From Saccoglossus kowalevskii (lineage: Eukaryota; Hemichordata; Enteropneusta; Harrimaniidae): 26,382 nucleotides of DNA. The notes under the pieces were generated by a model that saw only the letters and a list, made by a program, of their open reading frames with translations, was not told the DNA's origin and did not search any database. Where the stretch lies: NCBI RefSeq assembly GCF_000003605.2, contig NW_003155244.1, positions 78,707 to 105,088 of the forward strand. The letters are read 5' to 3'. Positions 1-26,382 of the stretch are shown here, piece by piece (position 1 is the first letter of the stretch; each line of letters starts with the position of its first letter). Both the position numbers and the translations under genes were made by a program.

Positions 1-988
1 ATACACACATTCCCATCACTTTCACTGACATTACAGAGAACAAAAGATAATAGATGCAATATACAGTTTTATTATTTATACGAGGAAAAGAAATGTTAAG
101 ACAATGCAATGTAATAATGGTAGAGGCACCTAACAACACAATACACCAGTGACGAGTTCTCATAAATAATTTACATAAAATCCCTCAACAACAAGATTCT
201 CAATAAACAGACACCATCGTATGTGCGTTTTTCTAGAATAAGTAAACATTTCCTGTTGTGTTGAGCTTAAAAATATAGCTGAAAACATAAGAGGATGTAT
301 AACCATAAGGCAAGGCAGTGTTTGCCATTTCCAAAAATGATTTGTAGCAGAAAACTGATGCCAAGATACATCCTAAGTAGAAGGGTATTAATACTGGAGA
401 AAAAAAAAAAACATCCACAAATATTAAATATAATAATTGAGTGCAATGGGATTATATGAGAAAATTTAAATATACACCTGGTTTAGTGTTGTCACAAATG
501 TTTGTTGTGGAAAGATTCATTTCTAAAAGACAGCTAAAAATTTATTACAGACATGAAACGGGATATACTTTAACCCATGTTTTTGTTTTTCATGGAACAT
601 GGATTTAAATCCTCCAGAAAATGTTTAGCACCAACTGATTAACTTTAGTTTATTATATATTCTCATGCAAAATTACTATTATAAATATTTACCACTCCAT
701 GTGCTTTAAACCACGATACAACTTGCGAAGACAAGCAAGCAATATCTTTACCACACCCCAACAAAACAAATAGGTGAATGCCCAGAAATAATAACTAAAA
801 TAGCATTTGTGAATTAAACATAAAGCAAATTTAGGTTGTTTAAGGTGAGCAGAACAAATAAAAGGTCTAGAATTCAACCTGCACCAAACAACACCCCCCA
901 ACCCCCACCCCCCTTTTACACGGATTCCATGATATGTCTACTTCCATTTCTAAGCAATACTACAACTACTACAAAAGACAAGTCCATT
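1..988 (-). other. OGT: OGT 3' UTR and flank
   Basis: AT-rich sequence after the OGT stop with no further coding match on either strand. AATAAA on the minus strand occurs at 649-654, 541-546 and 68-73. The last, near the window edge, could end a ~0.9-kb 3' UTR. A G-rich stretch on the mRNA strand lies at 894-913. Confidence 0.55.
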
Positions 989-17930
<16,942 letters not shown>

Positions 17931-18511
17931 GGTAGGCATAAATTCGCGTATTTTTGATAATTCCAGTAACTTCTATTGTTCAAACATGCGCCATATGCTG
18001 GTCTCAAGACTGTCGGTCGGAGGTGGTAAACAGTCTACTAATTAAATATTCAATATTCCTCCGCATAAAAACGTTCCGCGACAACAAGTGCTTTTTTTTT
18101 ATTTGGAAAAATCACAATAATGGTTTCCGTTGGCTAAATTGCTAATATGTTAAAAACAGACTTCATGGCAGTAATTCAAATATAATAAACATGACACTGA
18201 CAAGTTTAATAATACATCCCAAAGGGGCGGATGAATATCAAGCGAATAAGGCAAAGCAGTGCGTACCTGATTCGTGCGTCACAAAATGGCGACTGTAGTA
18301 TAAGAAGTGTTGTGTTCTAAAATTTATGGGGATTTATATGCATTGAAGAGTACTCTCGATTAATTAATATTGTAAATACAAGCGGTATAGTGACACTCTT
18401 TTCGGATTTCGGCAAATGTGTATTTGGTACTTTTGTTTAATTAAATTACATTAGGCTTTACCCTGTACACGTCATTGGCTTTTGAATAAAATAATTTGCA
18501 TCAGACTGGGG

Positions 18512-18517
18512 CACGTG
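18512..18517. promoter_or_regulatory. E-box CACGTG
   Basis: Core CACGTG within GGGCACGTGATG, a bHLH-zip (USF, MYC/MAX, MITF/TFE type) consensus in the divergent upstream region. Confidence 0.45.
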
Positions 18518-18665
18518 ATGTGCACAATTATTCAAAAAATGAAGCGTTTCGTCGCGAATTTCTCGAATATGTTAATTCAAATGATAAAAACGTTAACGCG
18601 CATACTTTTTTTTTCTGAACTTCATAAATCTGTGGCCATCATGAGCTTCCGAAAAAACCTTATTG

Positions 18666-18673
18666 TCACGTGA
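18666..18673. promoter_or_regulatory. E-box TCACGTGA
   Basis: Perfect 8-bp palindrome TCACGTGA, the preferred site of MITF/TFE/USF-type factors, about 125 bp before the candidate thymosin start and 155 bp after the first E-box. Confidence 0.5.
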
Positions 18674-18704
18674 TTAGAACGATTCAAATAATCGATGATG
18701 CCTT

Positions 18705-18714
18705 CCATATTTGG
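18705..18714. promoter_or_regulatory. CArG box, distal (SRF site)
   Basis: CCATATTTGG matches the SRF consensus CC(A/T)6GG exactly, about 90 bp upstream of the candidate thymosin first exon. Confidence 0.6.
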
Positions 18715-18742
18715 AAAATTATTTCAAGTGTTGAGAACTTTG

Positions 18743-18762
18743 ATTGGCTGTTGATGACATCA
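18743..18762. promoter_or_regulatory. inverted CCAAT box and CRE-like site
   Basis: ATTGG (18743-18747) is an inverted CCAAT box (NF-Y). TGACATCA (18755-18762) differs from the CRE palindrome TGACGTCA at one base. They lie between the two CArG boxes. Confidence 0.45.
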
Positions 18763-18766
18763 TTAG

Positions 18767-18776
18767 CCTTATATGG
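18767..18776. promoter_or_regulatory. CArG box, proximal (SRF site, TATA-like)
   Basis: CCTTATATGG matches CC(A/T)6GG exactly. Its TTATAT core is also about 25 bp upstream of TCACTGC (18791), so it could double as a TATA-like element. Confidence 0.6.
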
Positions 18777-18792
18777 ATTCCGGGACAGGTTC

Positions 18793-18903
18793 ACTGCGTG
18801 GAGGCACACACCCATTTTCTGAAAGCGATCTCCAGTTGTCTGGCTTGTAGTCACCACCGCTCCTCGTATTGCACTCAGTCAAGATTGTCAAGGGTAAAAA
18901 GTT
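18793..18903 (+). other. candidate non-coding first exon of beta-thymosin
   Basis: Beta-thymosin genes normally have a short non-coding first exon. The coding exon here has an acceptor at 23901-23904 and no promoter-like sequence before it. A strong donor GTAAGTATT at 18904 lies ~110 bp downstream of the CArG/TATA-like box. GTAAAAAG at 18894 is an alternative, weaker donor. The exon and its ends are inferred; no transcript is available. Confidence 0.4.
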
Positions 18904-21900
18904 GTAAGTATTTTTTGTCTGTATATTCTTCAAATAATTTTTTTTCATGCAGTCTTTCTCGTCATTGGTATCTGAACACTCCACTGTCTGCATCAACTTA
19001 TTAGAACAGAATTTGCTACTTTTTCCAGGTGCCCCTCCCCACTTTGCTCTTGTTCCTAATCCCATTTCCTCATTTTTTCTTTTACTTAAATGAGACAATT
19101 TCATTTAGCGAAATGTGGCCTGAAGAAGGGGAAAAACAAATAAAAACCTGTGTAGCATGTCCGAATTAACTAATGACATTGTGATAGAAATGAATGCCCT
19201 ATGATGAGATTTCTGTTTTGCTTTCACCAGTGCTTTCACATCCGCCGTAGGTCAGACGGGGGTTTCAGACCGAGTTGGTCATTATTTGTCACTCTGCCAG
19301 TGGAGCTTTTGTTCATTATTTCTTTATATAAATCGACAATTATTCAACAACCTAGTCTGCATTATTTCAGAATATAATGCAAGTACAGATCAACAAGCTT
19401 AACCAAAAAGAGAAAGTTGTTGAAAAATGAAACAGTTATATATGTAGTTGTTTTGCACGGGATGTTCGCTTTTGAATGGGAGGTTATTTTTAATTTTCAA
19501 GTAATTATGCACCCGTTATAGTAAGACTGTCTAGTCTAGAGTGCACATTTTACTGCATGATCTTGTGACCCACGCTCGTACTCTCGGTGATCAGTTTACA
19601 AAATCGTGATTCTGAAAACTAATGCGTTTTTCCAGTTCACAAGGGTTCACCGTGTTTGGCGTAAACTTTTTTTTACATCGGAACTCAAAAAATATAATTT
19701 CTTTCTAAATTGTACTTAAAAACATTCCCCAAACTTGAATTCTGCTTGATTTTTTTTGTAACTTGTGCACTTCCTCTTTGTACAAGGAAGTAATTATTTT
19801 CCCACAAGGAAATAGGTTAGTTCCACATTTCTGTTTCCGCTGAACTATAATTTGCAACAAAATATCCTTTTAGACATTATTTTGGTATAATTAATACATT
19901 AATTGTTCTACAAGAGGCTTCAATGGTAATGATCAATAAATGTAATATTTTGTAGATGTCCTTCTATATATAAGGCAATAATGTACTGTATTTCATTGCA
20001 TTCTTAGATTTATTTTACTTTATTGGTGTACAGCAATACAACAATTCTATAAACAATGTGTTGGTTTAGAAAAGATTATGAATAAACAATAAGTTAAAAA
20101 AAATAATCAAATTTTAAAAATAGGAGCTTTGTAAAAGACCTTAACTCTTTGCTTTATTGATGTTTTTTTCTTCAAAAATATGTGGAGCAATTTTAAAGTT
20201 TTGGTTCTGGTCTTCGGATAACATTAAAAAAAAACACCTTAACAATCAAGGTTCCAAAATTTCACCAAATGCTTAACATGTTATGTCAGCATTCTTTGCA
20301 ATTGCCAGCCTCTAATTAGCTATCTGGTACCAGGACATAATTTGTGTGATCAGTGATTGATATTGTACTGCTTGGCAATCTCTATTATGTTAATCAGATT
20401 ACATGTAATAATAATAATACCAGTTCCGTTAATCATTAACTGGCTAATTTTAGAGCATTTGAAAGACTCGATCAGATTTGTCAGCTGTGTAACCAGTTCC
20501 TCAATATTATCGGTATATTCCAATCCTGGAAATTTATATTAACAATCAAATACAAAATAAAGAAATTAAATTAGTCGGTGAATTAAAAATGGTTTATAGA
20601 CAGGTGATCTTTTATATGTGGATGTTAATTTTTTTTTTTCCATGGATTTCCAATTTTTATATTTAATGCATTTGTCCTGGAAAAGAAATGTTACTGTTGT
20701 AAAAATCATTTTTAGGTGGTAAAAAAAAAGATGTTTGACCTGAAGAAATGAAAAAATATTTTATAAATAGAATGTTTATTTTTGTCAAAGAAAAGTTGTC
20801 TCTACAGTGCAGGTAGCATGTATGTTGTGCTTTGAGACTGCCACTGTATGCAGAGAGGGAGGGGGTCTTTGTATAGAGGTAGTCATTAACACCAGTTTGA
20901 CTGCATATCAAAAATGAAGTGGGTCATTTTTTTGCATACTAAGAAAAAGATTAATACAAGAAAAAAAACATTTTTGTGCCTTTCCTAAAAATTGCTCATG
21001 TTAAAAAAATAATACTGCAAACACATTAATTTCTCACTGTTTTAATATTGCATGTACTAACATGTGATATCTGAAAATATAAACTATTACAATAGAATGA
21101 TGAAATTAGGGAAATTTTGTGAACTTTACAATGACATGGTGTCTACATATCCCAGCTATCAAATTGTATTAATTGGTGATTGATTAAATATTGACTGAAG
21201 AATTTCAATAGTCTGTGGAGTTATTTTGGGGTGCACTATGACCACCACCTGTCAATAATTGTTGTCCTAATCAAGTGACAATAAATTTATTGGGATTTGA
21301 AAAATACTAAAAGTGGTACACTCATTACAAAGGAAGAATACAAATCGATACATATGACACTTTTTTTTTTCTTGGCTATGATTAATTCAAGGAGTGTTCA
21401 CTGGTCATCAGGTTTCTAATACTCATTGATATTTAGGAAGTGTCTAGACTTCCTTCACAGTGATACAGTATGAGCAAGTCTTTTACAAGCCTGCATGAAT
21501 CACAACATTATCAATGTCATTTTAGATGACAGTAATGTCAATGTGGAAGCAACAGTACTATAAATATGGTTCTGAAGAGTTGCTATTTGACAATTCTCAA
21601 GTCCCCCAAACAATTTCAGAATCGAACAGTTTTTTTTTCATCTCCCCACACGCACACACACACACATGCATGCACACATAAAAATCCTTTGTTTTTCTGA
21701 CTTAACTGTTCCGCTTCATCAATAAGAGAATAGAAAGTAGAATAAGTTGATTTATTGTTTGGGTAATTGTTGGATGTTCTTTATATGTTGCTATGAAGCA
21801 CTTCTCAGCTGTGAAGCTATTTTTGGCCTGAATTATTTGCATAACAATGAGCTGTCAGTTAACAGTTTTTATTGTGGCTAATAAAGTGGCCAGGTATAGA

Positions 21901-23904
21901 AGATGCCATGTCTTTCATTGTCGCAGTGTTATAAGTAGAGAAATTTTTGTCTACTTCTCAAACTTGGTTATTTTTAGATGAGAACAATTCAGGAAGTGTT
22001 TAACTTAGTTTTTTTTTCAGATTGACTTGTGTAAAGAAGAAAAAAATCCAGGCATCATAGATTAAATAACCATTAGTCAGAACAAGGTTTTGGAGTGAAG
22101 CTATTTAATTGCCGAACTAGTTGCATCAACGTTAAGCCATTCAAATGTTGATGGATTGCATTATAATGTGTTCTTGTATCTTTAGAAATTACATTTTTAC
22201 ACCAACCATTCTATAACAGATAGTGGTAGCTTTGGAATCATACCCATACACTACCGGTAATACTTACACTTATATGAAGTATTGGATTCTTGGTGTGGAT
22301 TGAATAGAAACTAAATATTAGCTATATTTGGAAGCAAAAAGAATGCTAGCTACATTTTGAAATTGAAAATAAATTTGAGGTCATGGTTGTCAATGTGTGG
22401 ACCTATTGGAATACTATTCAATTGTTTGCTGCTTCTCAACCTACACATTAATTCTTAGGTAAACAAAAATAATACTCCACCTAACCACCACCCACAATAT
22501 TTTAAACAATTTTTTAGCTGATATGTAGTAAAGGTTTTACAATATTAATATTGACAGCTGTGCTGCCCCAGGGGTAACCTAATTCTCTTGGAAATGTGCA
22601 CAACTGGCATTATAAACAAGAAAATAATTACCAGTAACTGCAATACAGTTATTGTCGTTATTTGAAGATGCTTAAAACACCAGTTATTATGCAAGCTTCG
22701 TTGCAGCTTTAGTATATTGTTGATTTTTTTTAAATATTATTAAATATTTTTTTCAACAGGCAAGTCAACATAACATTTTCTCTTCTGACTTTATGTGCAA
22801 ATGTTATGTTCTGATTGAAATAAGATAGTTTAGTGTACCGGGTATATGGTCATCCTAGTGTACCATAACAGCTATTAGTAGTGCATACATTTAGGTAAAA
22901 GACACGAGTGGGTATGGTCAAAATTGAGATGATTTGGCATAAAAAATACAATTTTTTGCTATATACTACTAGAGCAAATAGGTTTTTGTAGAATTGTTTT
23001 CAAATCTTCCATGCTTGGTGTTGAGACTTAGAAAGTTTAATACAATTGTATGAAAAAAATCCAGTGTCATGGCCAATACCAGATATACCAGTAACCCCTA
23101 TTAAATGTTGCTGGTAATTTTGGGTGAAAAGGTCAGATGATCTATTGAATGTTGCTGCTATGTCAACTTGAATTGTTAGCATAATATTGTAATGCACTGT
23201 ATAATGAAGGTGGTCTCCCCCAAGCCAAAAATCGTGTTTGCATTGATGCTACTCAATTCAGTAATTTCATATTTTAAAATATTCTGAAATGCCTTTCAAA
23301 ATTCAAAAACTCATCAAAGCTTTTTTGTATTGTAGGTAGTTTTTAATCTCTGGTTTTCTAAAGTGCATGTATGGATTTTTTTTTTTTATTAGGTTTTCTG
23401 ATATCATTAAGATGCACTTGTCAAATGTGCACAATACTAATTTTTCATTTTGCTAGACTAATTATTAGTATGGAAGTAGCTGTGAAAATTCTTTCACTGT
23501 CGTTCTTTGGTTTTAGATTTCGGTCTAGAATTTTAACACAATGGTTTAATTTGGCCAGAATGCACAACTATGCGTACAATCTTAAATATCATATTGTAGT
23601 TTGAATAATAAACGAAATTTTAATTTATGATTTTGATTTGTGTAATGCAAAGACTGCCAATGAGTTTTGTGCTGTCGACAATGCAGTATACATAGTTATG
23701 CAAAACTACATAATGCTACAGTTAGAGCGATGACTTTTGTCACTTCTATTACGGTTAGTTATCCCGGTATCGGTATTCTTCTAAAAAAAATCTAAATGAT
23801 GGGGCATTGGAAACTGCAATTAACCTTAAAACGATGCACACAGTTGTTCACCTAAGAGTAAAGTAAGCAAATTTTATTATAATCAAAGCTACATTTCTTT
23901 CCAG
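18904..23904 (+). other. putative 5-kb first intron of beta-thymosin
   Basis: AT-rich sequence without a recognisable gene on either strand; the open frames in it are short and low in complexity. A CA-type microsatellite lies at about 21648-21678. Acceptor is TTTCTTTCCAG at 23904. Confidence 0.4.
21648..21678. repeat. CA/CG microsatellite
   Basis: Alternating CACACG and CACACA units followed by CATGCATGCACAC. Simple repeat, no further meaning seen. Confidence 0.8.
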
Positions 23905-24600
<696 letters not shown>

Positions 24601-25500
24601 TTGGTAGAAAATCTATTGTTCCAGTGTACATCCATTTATGCTTCTTTACATTTTTATAAGCAATTTCTACCATCTTGAAACAAAGTTATAGTTTTCAAAT
24701 CCTAATGTAATTTTCCAGCAGTTCAAAATATATGCAATAGATCATAACTTTTTCCTCCTGTATTGGTATGCAGCTGATTTGTGAAATCTTTGTATAACAG
24801 AATTGGTTACCACTTGCCATTTATAATTCTTAGTGATGTAACTTTAATCTTGCCAGCAGACTATATTTGCATGTTACATGGGTGGAAGTGCGTGTTTTGT
24901 TTGCCAAGTTAAACAGGGTGAAACGTAAACCAAATTACAAAAGTTTATTGGTTAAGTTTATCCTGGTGTTGGCAAAGCGTACATTAACTTGTCACCCATG
25001 TTTCTGTGATAGTAATGGACTGCACAAGTTAACAGAGGGATGGATACCTTATTAGTGCACAACTTGTTTCACCTCAGTTAGTCAACCCAAATGCTTTTGT
25101 ATTGTAGAGTTAAATACTTCAATATTTAGTAGGTTAGGCATTTATTCCACTACAATGATGCATTGTTGCATAAAATAATGGACCAAGAATGAAGATGAGT
25201 GAACTGTATATGTTGCAATCTACGAGTACTTGTTTGCCAATGTGATGTTTGATCTAGCTTTTTGGTTCAGTTTAAACTTGAATTTCATTTTGCAAGATGT
25301 TGAAAACTAATTTTCCATCAATTAAAAATTTGAAGTTTTTGATACATGTGCATTTATATTACTATTTGAAAGCAACATTGCCAAATTTAAAATTTAAATT
25401 TTTTTATTTGATGGAAGATGTGCAGTGGTGGTATGGTATTCAAATTACAATTTTATTTTGTATGCATTAGTAATGGAATAAAACACTCAGAGCAAATAGA
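24601..25500 (+). other. beta-thymosin 3' UTR (extent inferred)
   Basis: AT-rich sequence after the stop with no coding match. The first good AATAAA on the plus strand is at 25477-25482, and another is at 25503. An imperfect inverted repeat lies at 24876-25001. Confidence 0.45.
24876..25001. repeat. imperfect inverted repeat
   Basis: ACATGGGTG (24876-24884) and CACCCATGT (24993-25001) are exact complements. Further inside, TTTGCCAA and TTGGCAAA also pair in register, with mismatches between. It could be a small transposon remnant or a hairpin in the 3' UTR. Confidence 0.55.
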
Positions 25501-25802
25501 GAAATAAATAAGCAACTAGAAATAGTTTGTCATCTTGAGTGCATTTGTCTAGAAATAATACTATTTTTTTTTTTTTAAAGGAAATTCAGAGTGGTGGTTT
25601 GTTTACATGTTAAACAAGTTGTTTGGGTTAGAATCTTGTAATGACAGTTTTCAACCAAAAACTGTTAATTCTTCAAATTCAAACTTGCTGCTCTTTAAAA
25701 CGTACTAGGATGAAAAGTGAAATTCTGAAAGCAATCTTTGTACAGCAAGCAACAAATTCAATTTACATACAGATTTAGTATACCATGGTTAAATGAGAGC
25801 CA

Positions 25803-25834
<32 letters not shown>

Positions 25835-26382
25835 CTGACGGTTAACCACTTTACATTTGTGTGAATTTTCTATAAAAATGAGTGTTCACACACTTTGTCA
25901 TGTGCCCTTTGTTTCAAGCATGGTATTTTTGGTGAACAATTTTCACCACTAAGTACTTGGCCTAAACAAAGAGCAGATTCTTTGCATTTACAAGCAATTG
26001 AACAATTTTGTTCTTGTATGGTCCATGTGGAGAGTAAAACTTCCTCTACTAATGGGACAATGATTTTTGAACATTTTTGATTTTGGACCCATGATCTTGG
26101 AATCAACTCGCTGTGTAGATGTATAGTAACTACTGAATAAGCTCAGCAGGTGATTTGTGGTATGCAATGAAGTTCAGTAATGCATTAGTTTGATTTCATT
26201 GTCAACTGAACTTGCACAACATGTGTGCATGTGCTGTTGGAGCTCATTGCCGTACATTACAAAAAATTGCGCCAATTCACGGTAACTTGGTTATAGAACT
26301 CTAACTTGGCTATTCAATTAACAAGCTGCCCCGCGTCTGAAATTTTTCACTCCAGGTCAAGTTTAGAAATGCCTGCATTTGT
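25501..26382. other. region downstream of beta-thymosin
   Basis: Apart from a simple CACG repeat I see no gene, RNA or mobile element here. Short overlapping open frames on both strands at 25870-26106 match nothing I recognise. Confidence 0.6.
25801..25835. repeat. (CACG)n microsatellite
   Basis: About eight perfect CACG units. Alternating purine-pyrimidine sequence rich in CpG, unusual in this AT-rich setting. Confidence 0.95.

Larger units (their letters stand above)
17931..18792. promoter_or_regulatory. divergent OGT / beta-thymosin upstream region
   Basis: About 0.86 kb between the OGT start codon and the candidate thymosin first exon. Towards OGT there is an ATGGCGCATG stretch (17986-17995, minus strand; YY1/NRF1-like). 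In the middle are GGGGCGG (18224-18230), a TGCGTCA half-site near 18274 and AAAATGGCGAC (18283-18293, YY1-like). Towards thymosin are two E-boxes, two CArG boxes, an inverted CCAAT box and a CRE-like site. Whether the two genes share elements is not shown by sequence. Confidence 0.6.

Noticed and set aside
18769-19104. 111-codon open frame on the minus strand
   Set aside because: It runs antisense across the inferred thymosin first exon, has no recognisable domain and no splice context.

Overview
The window is eukaryotic nuclear DNA from an animal. It is AT-rich, its genes are split by GT-AG introns with clear splice sites, and it carries small terminal-inverted-repeat transposons. Two genes can be identified, transcribed away from each other. 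On the minus strand, from about 17.9 kb down to 1.0 kb, lies a complete O-GlcNAc transferase gene (OGT). I rebuilt it as 21 coding exons that give about 1018 residues and align to vertebrate OGT along the whole length. On the plus strand lies a single-repeat beta-thymosin gene of 43 codons, with coding exons at 23946-24045 and 24569-24600. A single-repeat beta-thymosin plus an OGT with a vertebrate-like exon layout suggests an invertebrate deuterostome or a lophotrochozoan. The sequence alone does not fix the species.

Layout: 1-988 is the OGT 3' UTR and flank, and 989-17930 holds the OGT coding exons and introns. Intron 2 (12891-17449) carries nearly all the mobile DNA: a 208-bp mariner-type MITE, and a 1.75-kb hAT-like element that holds a second, hairpin-ended repeat built of ~157-bp tandem units next to a 50-N assembly gap. 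Intron 4 (9625-12141) holds a CpG-rich block, in the same intron that carries an internal promoter in mammalian OGT. 17931-18792 is the shared upstream region, with two exact CArg-type SRF boxes, a CRE-like site, an inverted CCAAT box and two CACGTG E-boxes. 18793-18903 is a candidate non-coding first exon of the thymosin gene, followed by a 5-kb intron, the two coding exons and a long 3' UTR or flank.

The gene products are not known to form one pathway. OGT adds O-linked N-acetylglucosamine to nuclear and cytosolic proteins. Beta-thymosin holds monomeric actin. The most unusual point is that the OGT coding sequence, as written here, contains four isolated one-base indels (three insertions and one deletion) in otherwise highly conserved exons. 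All four lie in or beside short runs or simple repeats, and the reading phase fixed by the flanking introns shows each one. Sequencing or assembly error is the likeliest cause, but a recently disabled allele cannot be excluded. OGT also has one clear GC-AG intron. No rRNA, tRNA, CRISPR array or further protein gene was found.
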